Origin: Gnetum montanum
Lineage: Eukaryota; Streptophyta; Gnetopsida; Gnetales; Gnetaceae
Reading direction: 5' to 3'
Assembly: GCA_015680685.1 (NCBI GenBank)
Contig: MNCI01008966.1
Location: forward strand, 1-64,000
DNA: 64,000 bases
In this document: positions 1-10,245 of the stretch, in pieces
Numbering within the stretch: the first letter of the stretch is position 1
Layout: every line of letters begins with the position of its first letter
The notes under the pieces: generated by a model
The model's database searches: none
The model's input: only the letters and a program-made list of their open reading frames with translations
Told to the model about the DNA's origin: nothing
Made by a program: the position numbers and the translations under genes

Positions 1-38
1 TCGTATGGTTGAGTGTAGGGGTACCTCACCACTCATCA
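1..38 (+). repeat. 3' end of a plus-oriented Athila-like LTR
   Basis: The first 38 bases read as the terminal part of the LTR family seen elsewhere, in plus orientation: GTATGGTTGAGTGTAGGGG followed by a CTCATCA-type end. The same bases appear reversed at 6188, 14738 and 50171. No tRNA-Asp-type primer site follows the terminal CA, so this is the outer end of a 3' LTR or a solo LTR whose body lies left of the window. The next bases (ATAAG) would be its target duplication. Confidence 0.75.
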
Positions 39-159
39 ATAAGCTAAAGTTATTTATAAGAGTTATTATAGTTATTATACTATAATAATCCATACCCTTC
101 TCTTATTTTGCATTTTAGTTTAGCTTAATATTTCGTGGAATTCTATTTCCAAATAATTC

Positions 160-372
160 TTATTTAAAAAAACAACTAATTTTTATTTTTAGGATTGGGT
201 TATATTTAAATACATATTGGGTGCCTTAGGTTTTTTTTTTTTAAAAAAAACAACTAATTTTTATTTTTAGGTTTGGGTTATATTTAAAAACATATTGGGT
301 GCCTTAGGTTTTTTTAAAAAAATAACTAATTTTTTATTTTTAGATTTGGGTTTTATTTAAAATTTAATACAA
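160..372 (+). repeat. AT-rich direct tandem repeat, about 2.5 copies of a 72-78 bp unit
   Basis: A unit beginning AACAACTAATTTTTATTTTT and containing CATATTGGGTGCCTTAGG occurs at about 166 and 244, with a third partial copy near 317. The first two copies are 78 bp apart. The third is shortened in its T run. No coding potential is seen. It may be a small satellite seed or part of a mobile-element flank; about 39-160 and 372-540 show nothing recognisable. Confidence 0.8.
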
Positions 373-539
373 CCCATAATACTATATAAGGATTCTCATT
401 CCTATAAATACAGATCATGCAGGTGATAGAGAGCATGAGTTAAACCGAGCTAGACAACAATGTCTTAGAGATTGAAGAAGAGAAGCTTGGCAATGAGGAG
501 ATCCTTTGGAGTTGCAAAGAATGGAACAAGATCACTTAC

Positions 540-1590
540 GTCAAAGAACGCATCGAGTAGAAATGCAATAACAATAGGTGGAAGGAAGGGAGGTTTGTAG
601 ATGAAATTTTATTTTTATTTTAGAAGAAATTCATTTAATGTCTGATTTAATAAAGCTAAATATGTTAGGTCACTTTGTATAATAATATTTCATAGAATGG
701 AAGGGATCACAGACAAGGACGAGGAAGAGGTCGTGGATGTGGACAAGGACAAGGACAAGAACGCATAGATGAACATGAAGATCACTTAGCAGTCATTCCT
801 AATGATGAAAATGTTCATAAGCCTCAATTGCATCAAGAAGTTATTTCACATATAGGATGTGGTCGTGGTCGTGGTCGTGGACGTGGTCACGGTCGTGGAT
901 TTGGTTAGATGTATTCAAATAATGATGATTTGATGGTCGAAGATGAATTACTTATAAATCCTATAGAGATTGTTACTATAGAATGAAAATGTGCACAAGG
1001 GCGTAAAAGAAAAGAACATTTTAGACAATGAAAAAGACAAGAAGAAGTCGTAGAAATGTTAGATTTAGTTGCAAGACTTGATCAGGAACAGGCTCAACCA
1101 AGATTGCGAATGGAACATCAACAAATATCTTCTGAACATATGAACAATCAGGTATCTTATTCAAATCTGCATAAGTCAAATACATAAATCATGCATGCAA
1201 TAACAAGATTTTCAAGCGAGGTTGATAAGTTTAGTGTTCCTCAATCATGTGGTATTTGCAATGAAAGTTTTTTAAGTATGTTAATGAAACCTGTACAAAG
1301 ATTTGGTCCAACATGTTCAAGGTTTGCAAATGAAAAAGTAATGGGGATCTTGAATCACGATGGTGAAGAGATTAAGCGTTTTTTTGCTGATAATAATATG
1401 GATCCAGAACCCCAGCCAATAATCTTATTAGAACTATTAGAAGTTGAAGAAATGCTTATATCATGAATTAATCCTATTTTACAAGTTACATATGCTATTG
1501 GAGGTCAATTACAATATAAAGGACATACCATCAATTTTATGCAAGATGTATTTGAAACAACAAATTTGGCCGAGGGTGAGAGCATACACT
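540..1590 (+). pseudogene. Helitron Rep/helicase N-terminal fragment
   Basis: Residues decoded from about 1191-1580 carry a Cys-rich stretch (CGICNESF, then GPTCSRF). The block FFADNNMDPEPQP and a VEEMLI stretch follow, and after an in-frame stop GGQLQYKGHTINFMQDV. This order matches the region preceding the Rep domain in plant Helitron helicase proteins (FSxxNNMDPG, VEEMLIA, GHVINFPQ). Upstream, 700-910 encodes Arg-Gly-rich repeats (GRGRGRGHGRGFG). Stops interrupt it, for example after the RG block and at 1464. The Rep HUH and helicase domains are absent, so it is a truncated dead copy. I could not fix the TC and CTRR termini. Recognition of the family is fairly sure, the boundaries are not. 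Confidence 0.72.
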
Positions 1591-2009
1591 AATTGATGCA
1601 ATTTTTTTTCAGAAAACCCATCCTTAGGAAAAATAAGGTACAGAACTCTTGTCCTTCGTCCAGAAGGCATGAAAATTTGGGTTTTTAAATCTTGTTCTTC
1701 ATCCAGAAGTCGTGAAATTTTTTACTCAAAGAACTTCTTACATGTAAACTAATAAGATTCTCTCGGCCAATTTATAGATATATATTATAAATATATAACT
1801 AAGCTAGTAGTAGGAAGAATGATTTGTCTTAACAATATTTACATCACTTTCAATATTTGTGCTTAAACTTAAAACAGTAAAAGGATTTGAGGTACCAATA
1901 GAAAGCTTTGGTGAAATACCAACTTTTGTAGTACTTTTGATTTAGTAATTCCAAATTATGGGCTTGATTTTGGTGGGTAATGGTGAGTTATAAGGTCCTA
2001 ATTTCCTAT
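1591..2009. other. Unassigned AT-rich sequence
   Basis: No gene is recognisable. A short imperfect direct repeat (CTTGTCCTTCGTCCAGAAGG, then CTTGTTCTTCATCCAGAAG) lies at about 1650-1720. It is probably further mobile-element debris. Confidence 0.5.
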
Positions 2010-2155
2010 ATGTTGAAAAATTGATTAGCTTGCACTACCATGCACTAAAAGGTACTAGGTTCAAAGCCAAATACCAGCATCTTACATTAACCTAGGGGCA
2101 TTGTTTCAAGCATATTACTAATTATTTCCTTACCCTAAAAAAATATTGTTAAAAT
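2010..2155 (+). repeat. tRNA-derived SINE, family A, copy 1
   Basis: The sequence TTGATTAGCTTGCA resembles a Pol III A box, and AGGTTCAAA, about 30 nt further on, a B box (GGTTCRA). A body and a TTACCCTAAAAAAA tail follow. The same order in reverse orientation is found at 29318-29460, so it is a dispersed family and not chance. The A box is degraded. Pol III transcripts copied by LINE reverse transcriptase are the expected source. Confidence 0.68.
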
Positions 2156-2218
2156 TTTATTTTAAGAATAGCTATTATATTATGGTGGTGTTACCCCTTA
2201 AAAAAATATTAATAACAA

Positions 2219-2360
2219 TGAGGTGTTAGCCTAGTGGTACGCGTCTTGGCTTGGTAACCTCAGGTCATAGGTTTGATTCTACTAGGTACTATTGAGTTAT
2301 AAAATTCTATAAATCTTAGGGTGTACCTATGTTTCACTTATTTCATGTTCCAACACCCAA
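2219..2360 (+). repeat. tRNA-derived SINE, family B
   Basis: TAGCCTAGTGGTA is a good Pol III A box, and GGTTTGATTCT, about 30 nt downstream, a good B box (consensus GGTTCGANNC). A tRNA-unrelated body with TAGGGTGTACCTATG follows. The spacing fits a tRNA head, but no cloverleaf 3' half is present, so it is a SINE and not a tRNA gene. It is about 65 bp downstream of the family A SINE. 2361-2770 shows nothing else recognisable. Confidence 0.68.
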
Positions 2361-2769
2361 AAATATTAATAATAGTGGTAACAACCTAGTTGGATGCTTC
2401 TGAACTAGGGCACTATTTGAGAGGGGAAGGTTTTCAAGATTAGTAGTAAGGATGAAAACTTAAATTACATTCCCAAAATTATTGGGCCTTTTCTTTTTAT
2501 TAAGTTGGAGTTTTTCCTTTCTATAATGGTCCTCTATTTTTGTTCTATGAATTTTTATTTTTAATATATATTTATTTTGCGATCTAAAAATACTAATAAT
2601 AAGAAAAAAAATTTAGAATACATTACATGTTTAATCACTAGTAAAAAGCCCCAAAAACAATATAGAAAGGAATAACTTTTCAATTTTAGGGATATCTACT
2701 TGAATAGTTTTACAATAGATACTTAAAAAAAAATAGAAAGGGAAATGAATTGTTACTAGGAATGATGGT

Positions 2770-4032
2770 CATAGTCCTAACAAATTAGAAAGAACATGTT
2801 GAGTGAAATAAAATGCAAAAAATATATTTGAAAGGATATATAATAGTGGAATGGTGAAGTGCAATATGGTATCTAGAATAAGAAAAAATGGTTTAAAGAA
2901 TGGCAATAAAGTAGAACTAAGAAAATAAGGTATGTATAAAATGATAAAAAAAGAGGTAATAGTACTAGGAGCCAAAGCTAAACACTAAACATAAATCCTT
3001 GGATAGCTTTTATGAGAAATTAAAACTAAAGAAAAGGGAAAAATCTATTTATAAATTAGCAAAAATAAAAAACAAGAAAGGTAAGGACATTGATTATAGC
3101 ACATGCATCAAGAATAAGATAGATAAAAGAATTTTTATAATAGATAATGAAATTTTGGATAGATGAAAATTTATTTTCAAAATTATTAAATGAAAAAATT
3201 TCAAGACAAGAAATCTAAGAAGAACCAAAATTTGGTTTGATTAATGAATTTTCCTTCTTTGAGGTGTAGATAAGGCTATCAAAGATGAAAATTAGAAAAG
3301 TTGTTGGACTAGATAACATTCCTATAGAAACTTGGAAAGAACTAAGAGACACAAGAGTTTCTTGGCTAACACAATTATTTAACAAAACTTTGAAGAATGG
3401 AGAAATGTCCAACAATTGGAGAAAAAACATTACTATTCCCATCAACATAAATAAAGGAGATGTGCAAAATTGTGCAAACTATTGAGAGATTAAGTTAATG
3501 AGCTATATTATGAGACTTTGGGAGTGAGTCATAGAGTAACATCTCAAAATTGAATTAATAATATCAAAAAATCAATTTGGATTTATGCTAGAGAGACATA
3601 CTATAGAGGTTATTTTCTTGATACAATAATTGACGGAGAAATTCAGAGAACAAAGGGAATATCTACATATGATCTTCATTGACTTGGAAAAAGCATATGA
3701 TAGAGTACCTAGAGATATTATTTAGTGAGCCTTGTGGAAGAAAAAACATTAAAGTGGTTTAAGACATGCATGAAGAAGATAGTACTGAAATTAGAGCAAC
3801 TTGTGGAATAACATCTAATTTTTCTAGTCACAATAGGTCTACATCAAGGGTTTACACTTAGCCCATACTTATTTACCATTTTTATGGATAAATTAATAAA
3901 GAAAATACATAGTGAAATCCATTGGTGTATGCTATTTGTAAATGATATTATGTTGGTGAATGCAGCTCCAAAAAATATTGCCTCTAAAATGAAATGTAGA
4001 TATGCTTTAGAATCAAAAGGCTTAAAAGTTAG
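2770..4032 (+). pseudogene. LINE reverse transcriptase, 5' portion (split by element 2)
   Basis: Three-frame reading gives a LINE-type RT. Near 3000-3090 there is a pre-RT block (YEKLKLKKREKSIYKLAK). From 3285 comes GLDNIPIETWKEL with WLTQLFNKTLK and NWRKNITIPI, then GDVQNCANY (RT blocks 1-2). At about 3665-3710 is IFIDLEKAYDRVPR, and at 3930-3960 the catalytic region CMLFVNDIMLV. There the usual F/YxDD is FVND, so one catalytic Asp is lost. Many stops and frameshifts show a long-dead copy. The reading breaks at 4032, where element 2 inserted, and resumes at 26452. The endonuclease domain is not seen. Non-LTR identity is secure, the clade is not. Confidence 0.85.
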
Positions 4033-4918
4033 TGATGAGAGACAAGTGCCCCTACGCTCAATCATACAAATCACTAAGTGTTGATGTGCAATCTGGTCAA
4101 ATTCCATGGACTCTATGTCTTCTGGTACACTAGCCTTTAGGAAGTGAACTTGCCCTAACAGTCATTCATTATCTTCCCAATTACACTTGTGATGTACAAA
4201 GGTATGGTTAAGTGTAATTGAGGCATGTGATTTTTATTATTTTATGTTTTATGTTCTTGGTGCTTTAAAATAGAGAAATGAAGTAATTTAATAGCTAATT
4301 TAATCTAACTAATTAATTAATCTCTAACTAATCCTAACATAAGTATCTAGTCCCACTTTTTGTACACATCTTGAACGTATACAACATTACTAGGATTACC
4401 AAGTGTTGTATGTTATGCTTGAAGCAGTCGTACTTATGTGTTTAATCTATTTAGCTTAATTACTTACTTAATCAATTAAATTCTATTTTAGCTTAATTAA
4501 TTGCATAATTAATGAAATTATTAAATGTAAAAATAAATTATTAATCTATTCCAAGTGCTAAAGCCTTTAATAAAAAGGCTCGTCTTTATTGCCATTTACA
4601 TTGGTGTGCTCAGGTACATTAGTTATTGAATAAAGATCCATACACTTTTTGACTCCTGCTACAGGCACTCAAAGAAATATTCTAACTCTCAAATGATAAA
4701 ATTGCAAGAGCTCTGCTACAACTATGACTTCACCTCCCATAAACATGGCTAGTGAGCATGTATTTATAGAATTTATTGTGGAGCTATGTCAACAAGGCTT
4801 GATAAATGTAGCAAATGCTACGTTGATGTGGCCTCGTCGAGGGGGACCCCTTGATGAGGCCATGTCAATGAGGGCTTATCGATAGCGCTCATCGACACGA
4901 CACTCTAACACTTCATCA
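4033..4918 (-). repeat. Element 2 3' LTR
   Basis: It matches 25521-26446 over its length, including CACTAAGTGT near the left end, CTCTATGTCTTCTGGTACAC, and the R-region AATAAAGAT signal read on one strand. On the element strand it starts TGATGAAG and ends CTCATCA. A TATAAATA-type box at about 4751 (minus sense) marks the promoter, just downstream of ATCGATG-type repeats (4790-4900). Confidence 0.93.
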
Positions 4919-5141
4919 TACTCCACAACTCATTGAAAACTCATCCTTGAGTTCCTTTACAAAATTGAAAAGGTATGGGATTATTCACTGACTCTTAACA
5001 TAACAAAATTGACTACTTGAGTGTACAAATCAACATATTACAAAAAATTGGTGGTGTTCATTATGCAAAATTGAACACCATGACATGACTACTTAAAATT
5101 GGATATCACATCCTTTGATAGCATGAAGGTGGTTGAGAAGA

Positions 5142-6187
5142 TCAAATAGTCCTAGGTGGTGGAGGCTCTTGAGGTTCTAAAGGACCTTCGCTAGCTTCGA
5201 ATATGCACAGTGGCTAAGGCAACTATGGCTATCCTACTATAGCTGCTACCTCTGGTGGAAGGTGAAAGGCATCTAGTAATGCCTTCATCTTCTCCTCCTT
5301 ACTCTAGGGATCATTCATAGTTCATGCAACATCTCCAATGTGGGTTGGAATGAGGATATTCCATAGATAGGGAATTACTGGGAATAGCTCCTTAATGTTG
5401 ACAAACAAGGCAATGAATTGTTTACATTTGACATCAAGTATATTCACTACATTCTACAACTTTTGGTTGTCATTCATTCTTTTGGCTAGGTTCTCAATAG
5501 TTGATCTCTAATCAATGTATTTTCCCTTGAGAACCTCAAGTTTAGCATTTGCCACAATAAGGTTTTGCTTAGTGTCATTGTGGTGCTTGAACTCGACCTT
5601 GTACAACAAGTACAAGCTGATTGCCTACTTTTCCAATTCTGACCACAGTCATCTAGTAGTCAACATAGCTAGGTTCACGTACTAGAGATTGGCAAGCACC
5701 ATGTATTCCATCATTTTCTCTATCTACAACTCCTTCAAGTGAATTTATACATGATTGTATTGATCAATCCCATCAATGATGAGCTATTACAATTTGTGTC
5801 CATGTTGGAGTTATTGAAGGGTCTCATTCATTTTTGCCTTCTCCAGTTGAATATGTTTCTCATTTACTTCTTTCTGTAGGTCGACTTGGTCTCTATAGTG
5901 ATCCTTGACTCTCTTGAATTTGAGAGCTCTTGATTTCCAAGTGGCTACCTCTATTGTAGTATTTTGGCAAAGGGCATGGACCTCCTCCATGAATATGTTT
6001 CTATTATTAGTTGCCAATCTACTTAACTGTATGTTTGCTCTAGTTAGTTGCTCCTATCGTTGATGGATAAAGTCAGTCAATTGTTGTTTATCTGCATCAA
6101 TGTTTCACAAGAGATGATTTTTTACGGTTAGCTACAGATTCTCCTGGTGGGTCAGATCCAAGGCCTTCTAAATCTTGTGTTGGGTGG
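5142..6187 (-). pseudogene. Extra ORF of element 2, C-terminal part
   Basis: This is the second half of the ORF that starts at 17309 and is cut at 6187/15517 by element 1. From 6017 to 5811 an open stretch encodes a highly charged segment (ATWKSRALKFKRVKDHYRDQ, then NEKHIQLEKAKMNE) typical of coiled coil. Near the end it reads KEEKMKALLDAFHLPP and EPPPPRTI before a stop at 5142, matching the end of the element 3 copy (KMKALLDAFCLPP, EPPPPSNV). With the other part the ORF would span about 2.83 kb or roughly 940 codons. I do not recognise a known protein family. Stops and frameshifts are present. Confidence 0.7.
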
Positions 6188-7000
6188 TGATGAGTGGCGA
6201 GGTACCCCTACACTCAACCATACAAATATGAGCGTTACATGTGTGATCCGATCGAACTCCGTAGACTAAGTGCCTACACACCTTATGGAACACTTAAGGT
6301 TAATCGTTCGTTGTCTTCCCAAACTTACTTGTATTTGTCACGGTTGTATGGTTAAGTAAGTCTGAGGTATGTGATTTTTATATCTTTTATGTTTTATCTC
6401 CTATGCTAATGAGGGAAAAGGTGAAGAGACTAAGTAACTAACTTTAACTAATGCCTAGCATCAGTATCCATTCCCACTTATCGTTCACACCCTGAACCAA
6501 TGCAACCTTCTGGGATTATCAAACATTATTCATTGCTGGGATTACCAAGCGTAACACACATGCTCGAAGCAGTCGTACTGAATGCACTTAACTATGAGAG
6601 AAGGGTTGAGAGAGATTTAATTAACTAATAAAGAATTTAAACAATGAACAATAAATAACAATAATTAAAGTCCTAATTAGCTTAGTCCATGCACTGCAAG
6701 GTTTATTCAAGAGTTCGTCTTTATTTCCGTACACAAACTTGTGCTTAGGTACAATATTTGCTTGAATAAAGATCCATTCACTTTGGGACTCCTCCTATGG
6801 GCACATGGAAATTATTCTATCTGTGGAAAGGTAAAATTGCTAGAGTTTTGCTATGGTCTAGATCTAGATAGAAACAAGGGAGAGCCGCCTCTTATTTATA
6901 GATTTGACATTGCGTTGCGATATCGCGTACGTGATATCACAGGGGAAGATGCGATATCACGTACGTGATATCGTGGCCCATGCGATATCGCATCCCATCA
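6188..7000 (-). repeat. Element 1 3' LTR
   Basis: It is 813 bp, running TG to CA on the element strand (TGATGGGATGCG to CACTCATCA). U3 carries a cluster of GATATC palindromes at about 6915-6995, just upstream of a TATAAATAAGAGG box (about 6890-6903 on the minus strand). R contains an AATAAAGA polyadenylation-like signal at about 6719. Directly outside, on the element strand, CATGGGGGTA (7001-7011) is the polypurine tract. Confidence 0.94.
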
Positions 7001-7560
7001 TACCCCCATGAATGAATAAAAACTTGTCCTCGAGTTCCTTACAAAATATTGGGAAGGTATGGGATTATTGACTCAAATGGAATTAATGGTGAATGGGATG
7101 ACATGTGAACAGATCATCATTACAGAATAATAAAAAACTGGTGTTCACGACAACAAGAGTGAACACTTTATACATTTGACATTGGGCCTTATTTGGTAGC
7201 TGAGAGAGAAGAGAGAAGAAGTCTGTTGTTGCCACCGACAAGATTACGCCTTTCGTTGTCTATCCGTAAGTGCGCCATCCATCTCATTCCTTGGATAGCT
7301 GCTACAGCACTAATCCTTTCCAAGTGTTCCCTCCAGATCCAATCCGTTGTTGTATGATTGTCATATGCACACACAACATAGTCTTATATTAGCAAGGTAA
7401 ATGAATCACAATGTAGTTGATACCTTGCTTCTGTGAAAGGTCCATTGGTTGAGTTATGGTATGGCTAATGCGGATACTGGAGATATAATAGTGGTGACTA
7501 CTAAAGGTGTAGGGGCTAGGACAAAATTGAAAAAAATCAAAAAAATTGGGTCAGGACCCC
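7001..7560 (-). pseudogene. Remnant of the extra-ORF leader in element 1
   Basis: Between the 3' LTR and the spacer only about 555 bp remain, against 3-3.5 kb in elements 2, 3 and 5. The right part (7495-7560) resembles the element 2 leader, including TTAGTCATGGGGG at 7555-7568. A 61-codon open frame at 7374-7189 reads DWIWREHLERISAVAAIQGM and onwards. It shows no convincing match to the extra ORF, so it is either a short unrelated capture or chance. Most of the ~940-codon ORF has been deleted or replaced. Confidence 0.5.
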
Positions 7561-8905
7561 CATGACTAAGAGCAAACCTCCGGTAGCGATAGAATGGAGA
7601 AAGAAAAGGAACAAGGAAGATGGAGAAAAAGAGACAACTGTAACGTCAATGAAATGGATGTCAAGATGGAAATGAACAAAATAAAGTTGATTGCAAAAAT
7701 GTTTAAGGGAAAGAATTTAACTGGTGCACCAAATAGGAATGTCAGTGGGTCCTCCCCAAAGCAAGCTCATGCCCTTAATGCTCTGACAAACCCACATTCA
7801 AAGAGTTTGTAGGCTCTGGGAATGTCATTTGGAACAAGAGTTAAAGTCTTAACCACAAGAATTTACTAACAAGAAAATAATGCATCAACTAAAATATACA
7901 CTAATGATACAACCAGTAATGAGGTGAACAATGGAGAGAAGGATGGAGAGAAGAGAATGGAATGGAATCCCAAGAACAAGGTGGTGTACAACCCCTTGTA
8001 TATTTAATGATTAATTTGACTTAGTAGATCCCATTCCAAGTCCGACTTCAACAAACCACATCCAGTGACTTCACATTAATGCATTCGACCAATCCATCCA
8101 CTTGAAGTAACAAGAATGCATCCCTCAAAGAGCCACCACCATTCCAATAAAATGAAGGAGGAGAGAATGGGAAGTAAGAAGGGCCTTAGTTAGAGGGAAC
8201 ATGTTTATTTTGGTCCCATAACCAGTGCTTGTAGCCCAAATGATTATTCCATCTAAGGGGTGTGCTTTGAATTCTCACTATTTTTTTATGTGTTTATGCG
8301 TGAGAACCACACCATGCAAAGACTTTGTTATTTTTATTTGCTCAGCTTCCTGATAATTGAGTAACATCAAAACGGTAAGAAAACTCAAGAAGAAAACATC
8401 CAAGCACCCAAGAGAATGGCCAACACAAATGCATCAAGTTCTCTTGAAGTCACACCCTTTTCAATCCTTGAGTCCTTCCTTAGTTTGAGAAATGCCCAAT
8501 CACCGATTCGTTGATAGTTCTTATTTAGAAAGTGACTATACATTTTCAAGCCAAGATAGACCATAGAAATGTATGGATGTATGAATGAAGTGAACTCATT
8601 GCCTGTTATATCAAAAGAACCATACCTTAGTATCAACATCATAACTTAAAGGTAAAAACCAAACATTAGCAACCAATAGAAAAATAGTTCATACCATCAT
8701 TAAGAGCACTTATTAGATGACAAACTTACAAGATGGATAAGACACACACAAATAAAAGAAAAAGTATAAACGATGTTGTAAAACAAAAACAAGAAAAGTT
8801 AAAGAAAATTGTAAAACAAAAATGTGCAAAAAAAACGTGTAAAACAAAAATGTGGAAAATAAAAATCTAAAAAGAACTGAGGGCCTTAATTAATTAGCAT
8901 AGGTG
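7561..8905 (-). other. Conserved noncoding spacer of element 1
   Basis: It lies between integrase and the extra-ORF position and has no sustained reading frame. Blocks shared in order with elements 2, 3, 4 and 5 include GTGGGTCCTCCCCAAAG (7746), TTGGTCCCATAACCAGTGCT (8210), AACCACACCATGCAAAGACT (8307), TTCTCTTGAAGTCACACCC (8440) and GAAGTGAACTCATTGCCTG (8587). The integrase-proximal end (8780-8880) is T-rich on the element strand, with repeated TTTTTGTTTTAC. Its ends carry AGTCATGGGGG-like motifs. Function is unknown; a promoter or post-transcriptional role is inferred from conservation only. Confidence 0.75.
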
Positions 8906-10245
8906 GCCATCTCCCCCATGACTGTATTGAAAGGGAGAGATCCGAAATAAGGAGCATGGTTGTCTGCTATCAAAGGTGTAATTTGCACTGGCTGTTCTTG
9001 GTTCATGGAAGGGTTTGGTTTGTTGCATATTGACTAGTAATCTCTTATTAGGGGTTTTAGGCTTGTATATTGTCATGGCTCCCGAGGGAAAGGTTGTATG
9101 AATAATGTAGGATCCTTCCCATAATGTTTGAAATTTTGTACATCATTGTACATGCGTGGGGTTCTAGTAAAGGACCTTGTCTCTTGGTTGGTACTTAACC
9201 CTTTGAATTCTTAAGTCATGACGTTGTTTATTATGTGCCTTTGCAACTCATTTGACGACAGAGCAACTAATCTATTCTCGTCTAGCACATTTAGAGCTGC
9301 CAATCTTTGTTTTTGTGCTAGGTTGAGGTCAAGGTGGAGGTCACATATCATGGATAGTGTATGAAGCTTAGTTTGTACTAGGATCTTTGAAAGTTTTTCG
9401 TATACTAACTCATAGGGAGAGTAGCTTGTAGGGAGTTTCCAAGTGGAGTGGTTCGCCCAGAGAGCATCGTTCAGTTTCGTGCTCCAATCTCACCTAAATT
9501 TGCTAATTGTTCTTGTTAATATTCTCGTAATCTCCCAATTAGTGACCTTAGCTTGGCCATTAGCTTAGGGGTGATAAGGTGTGGTCAATTTATGTTCAAC
9601 CCCTAAGCATTGCATCAACTTGCAAAAGGTTGCACATGTAAAATGTGTTCCATTATCAGAGACGAGTGCACGCAGCACACCAAACTTATTTATGATTTGT
9701 TGTTGTACAAATCGTGCAGCCATAGACAATGTGTAGTCTATTACAGTAGCTACTTAAGCCCATTTGGTTAAATAGTCAATAGCAACAATGATATAAGCTT
9801 TCCCATTGGACATCGGTGTAATGGGGCCCATAAAATCTATTCCCCAAATTTCAAAGGGTTCCAAAGGTTGAATCCATTGTTGTGGACCCTCCATTCTAGT
9901 AGTCATTCCACCATCATGTTGACAGTGCTTATAGGATTGGACAAATTGATGGGCATCCCAAAATAGCGTTGGCCAGTAGTATCCTGCAAGCAAGATCTTA
10001 ATGGCCATTCGTCTCCCTTCATAGTGGCCCCCACAGGGACCCTCATGAGCATCTTGGAGAACTCTTAATTGATCCTCATCGAGCACACACCATCGAACCA
10101 AGCCATCAGGATAGAATTTATAGAGTTGTCCCTTGATTTCCATGAAGTACTTGGTTTTATGAAGAAACTGTTGCTTCTTCCTAATGTCCAACCCCTATGG
10201 TATTTGTTGGGAAAGGAGATAAGTAAGAATGCTACTATATTGGTC
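8897..10245 (-). pseudogene. Integrase of element 1
   Basis: The open part (10191-9754) starts with the zinc-finger region (HEGPCGGHYEGRRMAIKILL, then KHCQHDGG, where the first Cys of the CxxC pair is Tyr). The core begins at WGIDFMGPI, which supplies the first catalytic Asp. Downstream, through frameshifts, VSDNGTHF gives the second Asp. The motif normally reading GQVEVTN is GQAKVTN, so the catalytic Glu is Lys. Later blocks include KLPTSYSPYELVYEKL and a C-terminal stretch to about 9060. It ends at AGTCATGGGGGAGATGG (8908-8925). The copy could not encode active integrase. Confidence 0.9.

Noticed and set aside
2219-2300. Functional tRNA gene
   Set aside because: A and B boxes are present, but the 3' acceptor half and a cloverleaf cannot be formed, and a SINE body follows.
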